From positions 1 through 64,000 of the forward strand of contig NZ_SBIV01000007.1 in NCBI RefSeq assembly GCF_004765795.1: a DNA stretch of 64,000 nucleotides. The letters run 5' to 3'. The first letter of the stretch is position 1. Every line of letters begins with the position of its first letter. Made by a program: the position numbers and the translations under genes. The notes under the pieces were generated by a model. The model ran no database searches. It had not been told where the DNA came from and worked only from the letters and a program-made list of their open reading frames with translations. This stretch comes from Halorussus marinus. Its GTDB lineage: Archaea > Halobacteriota > Halobacteria > Halobacteriales > Haladaptataceae. Of the stretch, positions 32,828 through 39,555 are shown in pieces.

Positions 32828-34058
32828 GACGCTCGAAGCGACACTCGCGCCGCCGACAGCCCACAAAGAGCGAAAGCTACAGGAACTCCACGACCTGTAT
32901 CACGAAGGGCTACACGAGGCGTTCGAGGCTGGCGCTGATACGCAGTCAGCAGTCAACGACATTGTGACTTCCTACGACCTGCCGTATCAGGTCAAAGACG
33001 CGCTCAAAAACTACGTGCCGTCGTTGGATGATGCACAGGAATTGAGCGACGGCCACCCGACACGAATGGTCAACCGTGCCGCTCGCTTCGACTACTCGGA
33101 GGACCGAACACACAGCTACGTGTGGGAAGTCCCCCAACCCGGACGCGGGACGAATTTCTGGATTCCGCTTCGCATCAACCCCGAACAGGAACATCTGTGG
33201 GCCGACCTGCTGGCCGGGAATGTCTCGCCCGGTCAACTCCAACTGATACAGAATCGAACATCATGGATGCTACACGTCGCTGTCGAGTATCCTGTCGAAG
33301 AGCCCGATCACGATACCGACAACGACGATGTGACGCACATCGGTCTGGACATTGGTGAATCGTCTCTTATTATGGGCTGTGCCCTCAAAGACGGTTCACC
33401 GACCCGCCCGCTTGTGTGTGACGGGAGCCGTGCGAAGCATCTCCGCAAAGAGATGTACACCACACTGAAACGACTGCAAGAGCGAGACGCAGCCGAGTGG
33501 CGGATCGACGAGCGATTCGACCACTATCAAAACGCCCTTACCGATATTGTCGAGAAGGCGTCTCGACAGGCTGTCGAGTACGCCCGGCAATTCGAGAAGC
33601 CGGTTCTGGTGATGGAAGACCTGACGTACATCCGCGAGTCGCTTGATTGCGGCGAATTCATGAACCGGCGGCTTCATGCGTGGGCGTTCGCTCGATTGCA
33701 GGACCGTATCGAGGACAAAGCCACCGAAGCGGGAATCCCGACGATGTACGTCAATGCCGCGTACACGTCGCAGATGTGCCACGAGTGCGGTCACATCGGC
33801 TATCGAGACGGTGGCGGAGAGTTTCACTGTACGCACGACGAGTGCCACGTCACGACGTTTGAGGGCGATATAAACGGCGCTATCAATATCGCACAGCGGG
33901 CAGACCCGTGGGGAGAGAGCGTGCCGCTGAAACCGGCAGGCAATGACTCGCCTCGGGATGGGAGTGCCTGTGACAGCACCACGACCCACACCGAGCAGAG
34001 CCAATCAGAGCAGATGACGCTCAGTGAGTTCGGGTCGAAACCCACTGCCAGCGACTAG
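32817..34058 (+). CDS. tnpB: TnpB RNA-guided nuclease, 413 aa
   Basis: ATG 32817 (MPTKTLEATLAPPTAHKERK). RuvC D in GLDIGESSLIMG, E in VMEDLTYIRESL, D in GDINGAINIAQ. Zinc finger CHECGHIG...CTHDEC. The acidic tail ends MTLSEFGSKPTASD. A subfamily distinct from the other three TnpB proteins here. Intact by motif. Confidence 0.9.
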   Translation: MPTKTLEATLAPPTAHKERKLQELHDLYHEGLHEAFEAGADTQSAVNDIVTSYDLPYQVKDALKNYVPSLDDAQELSDGHPTRMVNRAARFDYSEDRTHSYVWEVPQPGRGTNFWIPLRINPEQEHLWADLLAGNVSPGQLQLIQNRTSWMLHVAVEYPVEEPDHDTDNDDVTHIGLDIGESSLIMGCALKDGSPTRPLVCDGSRAKHLRKEMYTTLKRLQERDAAEWRIDERFDHYQNALTDIVEKASRQAVEYARQFEKPVLVMEDLTYIRESLDCGEFMNRRLHAWAFARLQDRIEDKATEAGIPTMYVNAAYTSQMCHECGHIGYRDGGGEFHCTHDECHVTTFEGDINGAINIAQRADPWGESVPLKPAGNDSPRDGSACDSTTTHTEQSQSEQMTLSEFGSKPTASD

Positions 34059-34123
34059 CTGGTATTCCTACGCAGGGAAGCGGCGCCGTTCACGGCGCGG
34101 AGGATGTCACTGTTGTCCTCCAT

Positions 34124-34193
34124 TGCGGGACCAGGAGTCGAACCTGGGCCTCGGGGATATGAGCCCCGTGGACTGCCATTATCCTATCCCGCA
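34124..34193 (-). tRNA. tRNA with CAU anticodon (Met or Ile2)
   Basis: 70 nt. Acceptor TGCGGGA/TCCCGCA, short D-arm, anticodon stem CGGGG/CCCCG with loop CTCATAT (CAT), T-arm CCAGG-TTCGACT-CCTGG. The unusual 5' T and 3-bp D-stem leave elongator Met, initiator or Ile (lysidine/agmatidine type) unresolved. Confidence 0.85.
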
Positions 34194-34297
34194 GCACACA
34201 ATTCGGAACTCACTCATGGACATCTCTCAGTTCTCCACAGCTGTCCGTCCCTCAGTTTCGTCGGCTGGAAGTGAGAGGTCTCGGACTGTTGGAGAAT

Positions 34298-34369
34298 GCT
34301 CCAGCCCGGATTCGAACCGGGGGCTCGGCCGTGAGAGGGCCGTGAGTTTGGCCGCTACTCCACTGGAGC
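34298..34369 (-). tRNA. tRNA-Glu (CUC)
   Basis: 72 nt. Acceptor GCTCCAG/CTGGAGC, anticodon stem CGGCC/GGCCG with loop CTCTCAC (CTC), T-arm CCCGG-TTCGAAT-CCGGG. Second Glu tRNA of the array. Confidence 0.93.
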
Positions 34370-34404
34370 GGGTTGGCCTCGTCTGGAACGGGTCGTCGGC
34401 TAGT

Positions 34405-34530
34405 GGGACGGGCAGGATTCGAACCTGCGTGTTCTCGTTACAAGTGAGATGAAGGAACTCTCACCGTCGCACCGGGTCTCCGGTGAAAACTCGGCGAGAG
34501 TGTGTGAATGCCAGGCTCTTCCACCGTCCC
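34405..34530 (-). tRNA. tRNA-Thr (UGU)-like RNA with 55-nt inserted arm
   Basis: 126 nt. Acceptor GGGACGG/CCGTCCC, D-arm GAA/TTC, anticodon loop CTTGTAA (TGT) in TCTCA/CGAGA (one closing mismatch), T-arm GCAGG-TTCGAAT-CCTGC. About 55 extra nt lie between the D-arm and anticodon stem. They form ACTCTCGCCG/CGGTGAGAGT (one wobble) topped by CACCGG-AGAC-CCGGTG. I see no bulge-helix-bulge splice motif, so this may be an inserted arm rather than an intron. Confidence 0.7.
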
Positions 34531-34535
34531 GCAGT

Positions 34536-34606
34536 CTCCCCAGCACGACTCGAACGTGCGTCTCCTCCTCTACAGGGAGGCATCGTAGCCGCTACACCAC
34601 AGGGAG
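34536..34606 (-). tRNA. tRNA-Tyr (GUA)
   Basis: 71 nt. Acceptor CTCCCTG/TGGGGAG with two wobbles, anticodon stem CCTCC/GGAGG with loop CTGTAGA (GTA), T-arm GCACG-TTCGAGT-CGTGC. Only 5 nt from the Thr-like RNA. Confidence 0.9.
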
Positions 34607-34611
34607 AAAAT

Positions 34612-34693
34612 GTCGCCGCGAGGATTCGAACCTCGGAAGGACCTACGCCAGCGGGTCTGAGCCACTTCTCGTTGACCACTTGAGTACGGCGAC
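34612..34693 (-). tRNA. tRNA-Leu (CAG)
   Basis: 82 nt, class II. Acceptor GTCGCCG/CGGCGAC, anticodon stem AGTGG/CCGCT with loop CTCAGAC (CAG), long variable arm, T-arm CGAGG-TTCGAAT-CCTCG, discriminator A as in Leu. Confidence 0.92.
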
Positions 34694-34736
34694 GGAACGG
34701 TGAAGCAATGATTGTCTCCCGGCACGACGGCCGGAT

Positions 34737-34817
34737 GCCGCCACCAGGATTCGAACCTGGGAAGGACTAACCACACGGGTCTCGACCGTGTCCGTTCGAC
34801 CACTCTGGCATGGCGGC
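34737..34817 (-). tRNA. Class II tRNA, Leu (GAG) or Ser (CGA)
   Basis: 81 nt. Acceptor GCCGCCA/TGGCGGC, T-arm CCAGG-TTCGAAT-CCTGG. With stem CACGG/CCGTG the loop is TCGAGAC, giving GAG (Leu) but C at position 33. Shifting the frame by one puts U33 before CGA (Ser). Discriminator A favours Leu. The identity is unresolved and the loop is unusual. Confidence 0.75.
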
Positions 34818-34865
34818 GCAATTCGAGAATCGCCGGCGACTCTGCGAATCACTTCGGCACGCAGC

Positions 34866-34950
34866 GGCGGGAGAGCGATTTGAACACTCGTGTCCTTGCG
34901 GACGCTGCGGTTCCAACACAGTCCCTTGACCAAGCTAGGGAAACCCCGCC
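34866..34950 (-). tRNA. tRNA-Ser (GGA)
   Basis: 85 nt, class II. Acceptor GGCGGGG/TCCCGCC, anticodon stem CTGTG/CGCAG with loop TTGGAAC (GGA), variable arm GTCC-GCAA-GGAC, T-arm GAGTG-TTCAAAT-CGCTC, discriminator G as in Ser. Confidence 0.93.
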
Positions 34951-34953
34951 AAC

Positions 34954-35034
34954 GGTGAGACGGAGAGTCGAACTCCGAAGACTCCCGGCTCTCGGTTTCA
35001 AACCGAGCGCGGTCGCCTATCCGCATGTCTCACC
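34954..35034 (-). tRNA. tRNA-Ser (UGA)
   Basis: 81 nt, class II. Acceptor GGTGAGA/TCTCACC, anticodon stem CTCGG/CCGAG with loop TTTGAAA (TGA), T-arm CGGAG-TTCGACT-CTCCG, discriminator G. Only 3 nt from tRNA-Ser(GGA). Confidence 0.94.
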
Positions 35035-35176
35035 ATCTCCGTCGGAACTTGCTCCGATGAGCCCGCCTCGCGTTTCTCACCAGGACACCGAAAGACGCGC
35101 ATTACTCAGCTTCTGAGCTTTACTACCGAGGCGAATGTGTTCATCAGCATCCAGTCACGGCAGGGATGGATGGCGG

Positions 35177-35317
35177 TCACCTCGTTCCGTGGAAGTATGC
35201 GCCGTCCTCGGTGACGCAGATTTCCACGCTTCCAATCGTGTCGATGGACGTTGTTTCACCGAGCGGGACGTGACGGAACGCTTCCTCCTCGCAGGTAGGG
35301 CAGACATTCGTTGTCAT
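35177..35317 (-). CDS. Small CxxC protein inside tRNA array, 46 aa
   Basis: ATG 35315-35317 (MTTNVCPTCEEEAFRHVPLG), ending DGAYFHGTR. One CPTC knuckle and a conserved-looking beta region (TIGSVEICVTEDGAYF). The start codon lies 3 nt past the 3' end of tRNA-Ser(GCU), so release of that tRNA would give a leaderless message. Role unknown. Confidence 0.65.
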   Translation of the reverse strand: MTTNVCPTCEEEAFRHVPLGETTSIDTIGSVEICVTEDGAYFHGTR

Positions 35318-35320
35318 GAC

Positions 35321-35406
35321 GCCGCGACCCGGATTCGAACCGGGAGACCGATAGCAGACGGCCACGGCATAGCAGGCCGCTGGGTTCCCCAATACCCAGT
35401 CACGGC
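35321..35406 (-). tRNA. tRNA-Ser (GCU)
   Basis: 86 nt, class II. Acceptor GCCGTGA/TCGCGGC (one wobble), anticodon stem GCGGC/GCCGT with loop CTGCTAT (GCT), variable arm GGCCG/CGGTC, T-arm CCCGG-TTCGAAT-CCGGG, discriminator G. Confidence 0.94.
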
Positions 35407-35411
35407 ACAGT

Positions 35412-35483
35412 GAGCCGACGAGGATTCGAACCTCGGTCCTGTGCGCCCGATGCACAGATCGTCGTCCGCTGGACCATCGGCTC
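35412..35483 (-). tRNA. tRNA-Pro (CGG)
   Basis: 72 nt. Acceptor GAGCCGA/TCGGCTC, extendable by two flanking pairs. Anticodon stem TGTGC/GCACA with loop ATCGGGC (CGG), T-arm CGAGG-TTCGAAT-CCTCG. Confidence 0.93.
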
Positions 35484-35537
35484 ACGGGACTGCCGAGCGT
35501 TCGGCAGCTGATTATCTATCTGTACGACTTTCCAGCT

Positions 35538-35569
35538 GCGCAACCACGAACGGGTGGTCGTGGTTGCGC
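35538..35569. ncRNA. Perfect 12-bp hairpin in the tRNA array
   Basis: GCGCAACCACGA, 8-nt loop, TCGTGGTTGCGC. It lies in a 250-bp tRNA-free gap between tRNA-Pro and tRNA-Asp. No T-run follows on either strand, so a simple terminator is not obvious. It could be a stable small RNA or a processing signal. Confidence 0.6.
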
Positions 35570-35733
35570 GTCTCATCGCGGGGGCGTACTTCGGGTGCTC
35601 CCGGGAATACCACACCGGCTCATGTAGGTTGCAGACCCTGCTGGGCCCAGCATCGTCGGAACGATCCAGCTGATCGCACCAACGGGCTGCCTACCTCGAT
35701 GGGTATCCCCACGTGGCCACGCCACGCATCCAC

Positions 35734-35806
35734 GCCGACGCCGGGATTTGAACCCGGATCACGGCCGTGACAGGACCGTATGCTCGCCGGATTACACCAC
35801 GTCGGC
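35734..35806 (-). tRNA. tRNA-Asp (GUC)
   Basis: 73 nt. Acceptor GCCGACG/CGTCGGC, anticodon stem CGGTC/GGCCG (one wobble) with loop CTGTCAC (GTC), T-arm CCGGG-TTCAAAT-CCCGG. Confidence 0.94.
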
Positions 35807-35811
35807 ATGTC

Positions 35812-35884
35812 GCCCCGGCCGGAATCGAACCGGCGACCTCCGGATTCAAAGTCCGGCGTCCCTCGCCAGCGGAGACTCCGGGGC
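35812..35884 (-). tRNA. tRNA-Gln (UUG)
   Basis: 73 nt. Acceptor GCCCCGG/CCGGGGC, anticodon stem CCGGA/TCCGG with loop CTTTGAA (TTG), T-arm GCCGG-TTCGATT-CCGGC. The first tRNA in the direction of transcription. Its D-arm resembles that of tRNA-Glu(UUC) at 31981. Confidence 0.93.
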
Positions 35885-36608
35885 TCGACGTAGCCGCAGC
35901 TCTCGCTGCGGAGTTGTTGGCTAACGACTTCCGTACGCTCAGCGCGGACGGAGTCCGCTCGCTCCTGTATCGAAACGAACGGAAACCAATCAGCCGCGAG
36001 CCTGGCATCCCGCACTCGCATCAGGCTGTGTCCTGAGCGAGTACTGGGCACAGGCAGGCGGCAATCCCGTGTTCCCCGACCCGTGACGGGTAGTCCGTAT
36101 GGGGGCCGAGTTATGCGGGTGAGAGTGTCCGGACGTCGCCGGATTGCGTCGAACTCTCGTATTCGAAGTCGACGTGGATCCGGCGGTTTGCGCCCGGGCT
36201 CTTCGCACGCTGATCTTGTAGGCACTCGCCGAACACGGGACCCGCGGCTAAGCGAGAACGAGCACGCCGCGGGATGAGGCGAGTGATGATCATCGTGTTG
36301 AACTCTCTCGGTTTGAGGGGTGTCTCGGACGTCAACCTGGAATATCGTGGCAATTGTATTAAAATTAGTTAGGGTGTGTTACCCACAGGCACGGTAGTTT
36401 CACTTCAAGATGCGGTTGCACACGATTTATTTCTCCAATATCAGCTGTCGTCGATAGCTGGACGCTGGCCGGTGTCCTCGGTTGGACCCACAGAAACTAT
36501 TTACACCAACCTGCTCTCTGTGGCGATAGATGAGTGGCCGATCGCCGGTCCGGTGCTAGCCGGGAGCCCAGTCACACGGCGTGACTGACGGTTCTCGGTT
36601 AGATACCA
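35885..36608. other. Intergenic region upstream of tRNA array
   Basis: About 720 bp with no gene I can support. A CCGCAGC-TCTC-GCTGCGG hairpin (35891-35908) follows the first tRNA. AT-rich bases at 36350-36375 (GTATTAAAATTAG) may hold promoters for the array and/or the divergent gene at 36609. No dispersed inverted repeat here. Confidence 0.5.
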
Positions 36609-37229
36609 ATGACCGAGAATACCGACTCAAACGAATCTCAGAAGCCAGGGAGTGCAAACAGCGGGTGTTCCAACCACACCGAACAGCGATCATCCACCGG
36701 ATGCCAGGGTAGTGGTGCTTCCCCGCCGTGCGATGCGTGTGACACCACCCAGTCCGACAAACTCCACGAAATCTCCCTTGATGAACGGGCGTATGATGTG
36801 TGTGGAGATTGCCTCCAGCTCCTCGTTGACGACGTCGAGGAGTACCACTGGTGGGACCGCCTGACTGAAGCACACTACAATCGCGCTGCCGAGTTTCTCC
36901 GCTCCCTTGATGCAGTCTGGTGCGTCAAAGATCAGGCCTACGCTGGCGGGGAACTGTGGGTCCACACGCCCTATTGTGACGCTGCCGTCGTCAGAGATGT
37001 GTGTGACCACTTTGGGTTCCAGATTCGCTGGTTTAGCGTTGTCTACCCCGTTGACGATGGCTTCGAATGCGTCTCCGAGCACGGGCCCTGTATCGAGATC
37101 AACCTCACGTTTACAGCCCACCGTTCGGATCCACTCCCGCTTGAATACGACATTCAGAACGACGTGGCATACCACGAGATCGAGTGGCTTGATGAGTGTC
37201 GACGCCTATACACTTCGCATCTTGAGTAG
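36609..37229 (+). CDS. Cys-rich hypothetical protein, 206 aa
   Basis: ATG 36609 (MTENTDSNESQKPGSANSGC). After a Ser/Gln-rich, probably disordered 35 residues comes a four-cysteine knuckle (PPCDACDTTQ...VCGDCLQLL). Next is an alpha/beta domain (WWDRLTEAHYNRAAEFLRSLDAVW; ELWVHTPYCDAAVVRDVCDHFGFQIRWFS). Possibly zinc-binding. Monocistronic; function unknown. Confidence 0.6.
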   Translation: MTENTDSNESQKPGSANSGCSNHTEQRSSTGCQGSGASPPCDACDTTQSDKLHEISLDERAYDVCGDCLQLLVDDVEEYHWWDRLTEAHYNRAAEFLRSLDAVWCVKDQAYAGGELWVHTPYCDAAVVRDVCDHFGFQIRWFSVVYPVDDGFECVSEHGPCIEINLTFTAHRSDPLPLEYDIQNDVAYHEIEWLDECRRLYTSHLE

Positions 37230-37231
37230 CT

Positions 37232-37330
37232 TGAACTTGTAGAATGTCCAGGGATACCCCCGCTGGCGCTGGTCGTCGTTTAGGGAGACCACGTTGACGA
37301 TACCGGTCTTGATGAGCTTCTGGATGTAGG
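37232..37330 (-). pseudogene. Fragment of winged-helix gene (paralogue of 38681-39094)
   Basis: About 100 bp closely matches 38827-38925, the stretch of the winged-helix gene encoding NVQKLIDAGIVEEV...QRRQGYPWKFYG. Start and end are missing. It sits between the Cys-rich gene and the Fic-like gene, and is one more sign of repeated deletion and duplication here. Confidence 0.7.
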
Positions 37331-37365
37331 GTGTTTTAAATTGGCCTATCATTTACGCTGATGGG

Positions 37366-38214
37366 ATGAATGGCCGTGTCTACTACCATCACCCCGAGGA
37401 CTCTCAGTACTCTCTCGCCTATGTCACTCGGGACAAAGATGAAATAACGACATCCGGGCAAGATGCGATCATTGAGGACTACGATCTTGATAAGGAGTTC
37501 TTTGTACTGTATACGAATCGTGGGGCGAGTGGAACGGTTGAGGATCTTGACGACGAGTTTGAAGATGTGCTTGATGAAATGTCGCCACAGGACCGGATGA
37601 TTACGGTACGGTTGCTTCAGATCTTCGAGGAAATCATTGAGGAGAAAGCGCTCGAAGAGGAAGCGAAGCTCGAAATTTACAAGCAAATCGAGCTGGAGCG
37701 GATTCCCGACGCTATCGCACGTGTTGATTGGAGTGGAACCGCCGTTGATGTTGCAGGGCAGCTGATGTCTACGCTTATTCTGAAACACGCGTTGCCCAAT
37801 GCGAATCACCGGACGTCGATCAGTATGGCTCAGTGGTATCTGGAGAGCATCGAAACCGGGTTCTCATTCCCGGACTTTGCGACTGAAGAGTACGATTGGA
37901 AATCGTGGGTCAACGAGTACATTACCGAGTCGAAACGGCTCCTCACGGTTCGGCGGAATACGACAGCATTCTCGTTGCTTGCTGAATGGGGGTGTGACAC
38001 CGTGCTGCGGAAAAATGGTATTGAGATCGTTCTGGCAGAGTATGACCTAGATTTCACCCGCTCAGAAGCGTACGAGCATTATGGAGAACTCCACACCGAA
38101 CTCTGTACGAACTTCCTTACTGACTCTGTCACGCGTGCTGGGCACGACGAACTCATCGCTACCGAAGGTAATGGAAAAGCGGAATTCGTCTCGTTCCTCG
38201 AAGAGGCAGAATAA
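37366..38214 (+). CDS. Fic/Doc-like protein, 282 aa
   Basis: ATG 37366 (MNGRVYYHHPEDSQYSLAYV). Residues 135-165 contain LILKHALPNANHRTSISMAQW, a match to the Doc-type form (HxFxNANKRTA) of the Fic motif. Such enzymes transfer AMP or phosphate to proteins and often act as toxins. The Gly of the classic FxxGN is Ala, as in Doc variants. No inhibitory helix gene is evident. Only a 34-residue frame lies on the opposite strand downstream. Moderate confidence in the family. Confidence 0.6.
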   Translation: MNGRVYYHHPEDSQYSLAYVTRDKDEITTSGQDAIIEDYDLDKEFFVLYTNRGASGTVEDLDDEFEDVLDEMSPQDRMITVRLLQIFEEIIEEKALEEEAKLEIYKQIELERIPDAIARVDWSGTAVDVAGQLMSTLILKHALPNANHRTSISMAQWYLESIETGFSFPDFATEEYDWKSWVNEYITESKRLLTVRRNTTAFSLLAEWGCDTVLRKNGIEIVLAEYDLDFTRSEAYEHYGELHTELCTNFLTDSVTRAGHDELIATEGNGKAEFVSFLEEAE

Positions 38215-38219
38215 CCGCG

Positions 38220-38324
38220 TTAATCCTGAAGGTCCGCAACGGTGCGCCCGAGCTCCCGGGCATGTTCGCTCTCGCTTACGCCGTATCGCTCTTCTATTGA
38301 GCGGAGTTGTTCTTGGAACGTCAT
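38220..38324 (-). CDS. Possible small protein, 34 aa
   Basis: ATG 38322-38324, reading MTFQEQLRSIEERYGVSESE and ending VADLQD. Charged, helical, coding-like. Convergent with the Fic-like gene, 5 bp from its stop. It could be an antitoxin-like peptide, or chance. Confidence 0.35.
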   Translation of the reverse strand: MTFQEQLRSIEERYGVSESEHARELGRTVADLQD

Positions 38325-38460
38325 CGTAGGATCCTCCAGTCGCGTCTATCACAAAAAAGCGGTTCCAGCATAAGAACTTTTCCCCGACTGTTGATCGAGG
38401 CAAGCCGATTTGACATCCCACTTCCCCTTCAGGGCGGACCGCACGAGCTTTTCGGGGTCA

Positions 38461-38556
38461 CGTGCGACGTGCTTGACTTGGTCTGGACACAACTAGTGAG
38501 TGTGGTGACGATCTCTGTCGGGAGCTCCGGCAGCGGCGTCGGTGGCTCGTAAGATG
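38461..38556 (-). pseudogene. 5' fragment of KGPVN-type gene
   Basis: Matches the first 30 codons of the 28108-28431 gene plus its upstream DNA, with the start codon lost. It lies in a 200-bp duplicated segment (38461-38669 matching 28334-28543) that also carries IR-5 and the small GAATAG palindrome. Confidence 0.75.
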
Positions 38557-38573
38557 TCGGCGGTCGCCTCGCA

Positions 38574-38614
38574 TTAACCAACAAAGTGCGTATCGACATA
38601 GATTTGTTGGTTAA
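38574..38614. repeat. Dispersed inverted repeat IR-5
   Basis: TTAACCAACA, 21-nt spacer, TGTTGGTTAA, perfect. The spacer differs from IR-4 at two positions, as expected from the local duplication. Confidence 0.95.
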
Positions 38615-38680
38615 TCAGATGTCGTCCCGTCACGGGCTGAAGAGTTTGAATAGCAAACTATTCGCGAATAGTATGTGTCG

Positions 38681-39094
38681 TTAGACGTCGTCGGGACGGG
38701 GGACGTTCTCGTACTTGACCATCTTCTCGGGTTTGTCAGAGATGGTGTCGTAGATCTGCTGGAGCGTCTCCTCCGCAGCGAGCAGGTTGTGCTCCTCTAG
38801 GAACTCCCGCCCCTCCTCCGTGAGCCCATAGAACTTCCAAGGGTAGCCCTGCCGGCGCTGGTTGTCGTCCAGGGCAACCTCCTCGACGATGCCGGCGTCG
38901 ATGAGTTTCTGCACGTTTTTGTAGACGGCCGCTTCGCTCACGCTGGGATTGAGTTCCTCGAGTTCGCACATCGAGGGATGCTGTTGGGGGTGAGCGAGAA
39001 TATCGCTGATAAGCGAAAACCGTGTCTGCTGTGTAATGAAGTGGACGAGTTCCCGTGATGTCGTGTCGTCGACGATACCCGAACCAGCGTCCAT
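38681..39094 (-). CDS. Winged-helix regulator, 137 aa
   Basis: ATG 39092-39094 (MDAGSGIVDDTTSRELVHFI). Winged helix at residues 35-100 (SMCELEELNPSVSEAAVYKNVQKLIDAGIV), then wing GYPWKFYGLTEEGREFLEE. This is the PadR/ArsR-like type frequent in haloarchaea and similar in layout to the protein at 41232. Monocistronic. A fragment of a paralogue lies at 37232. Confidence 0.75.
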   Translation of the reverse strand: MDAGSGIVDDTTSRELVHFITQQTRFSLISDILAHPQQHPSMCELEELNPSVSEAAVYKNVQKLIDAGIVEEVALDDNQRRQGYPWKFYGLTEEGREFLEEHNLLAAEETLQQIYDTISDKPEKMVKYENVPRPDDV

Positions 39095-39198
39095 ACCGAT
39101 GTATTCGACCGGGCGTAGTAAAGTAGTTTACCCGAGAGTAAACTACCGGGCCAACTAGCTCTGATAAGTGTAACGTCAAGCGAGTAGGGCAAGATAGG

Positions 39199-39555
39199 TC
39201 ACCGTTTCTCGCTCTTTTTGCACTCCGGACTCGGTGTCGGGGACGGGAGAGCGTCGACTGCGGTTCGAAGCTCGTCCTCAGTTGTCCACGGGAAGCATCG
39301 ATCGTGGCGTTCGAATTTGCGGAACTTGTTGAGACGAACCCAGCTGTACGTTGCTGGCTCTTCGCCCTCGCCTGTTCGATCGTCGATCACATCCCAAACC
39401 TCCTGTTCGTCGATACCGAGACCGTTCTCTTGGGCGCGATCAACGAACGGCTCGACGTTTAATTGGACTTCATCCTCCAACAAATCGTCTGCGAACGCTA
39501 TCTCGAGAGCGGCCTGAATGATATGCCCTTTCGATTCAAGATTCGAATCAGTCAC
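39199..39555 (-). CDS. Hypothetical protein coupled to DUF234 ATPase, 118 aa
   Basis: GTG 39553-39555 overlaps the ATPase stop by 8 nt. Reads MTDSNLESKGHIIQAALEIA, then a helical domain (VEPFVDRAQENGLGIDEQEVWDVI) and a basic tail. The coupling suggests a functional partner of the ATPase. Family not recognised. Confidence 0.65.
   Translation of the reverse strand: MTDSNLESKGHIIQAALEIAFADDLLEDEVQLNVEPFVDRAQENGLGIDEQEVWDVIDDRTGEGEEPATYSWVRLNKFRKFERHDRCFPWTTEDELRTAVDALPSPTPSPECKKSEKR

Larger units (their letters stand above)
32630..34110 (+). mobile_element. IS1341-type element 4, inserted in the tRNA array
   Basis: Plus-strand tnpB with a small overlapping gene. The left end has GTAAGT/ACTTAC repeats near 32650-32676. 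The right end carries hairpin GCGCCG-TTCA-CGGCGC (34083-34098) followed by GGAGGATGTCAC ending at 34110. Outer limits are approximate. It separates the array into two blocks and runs against its transcription. Confidence 0.65.

Noticed and set aside
34124-35884. CRISPR array suggested by regularly spaced similar sequences
   Set aside because: The shared GATTCGAAC-type motifs are T-arms of different tRNAs; units differ in length and sequence.
38220-38324. Antitoxin for the Fic-like protein
   Set aside because: The 34-residue frame lacks the inhibitory S/TxxxE(G/N) helix of Fic antitoxins; kept only as a low-confidence small gene.
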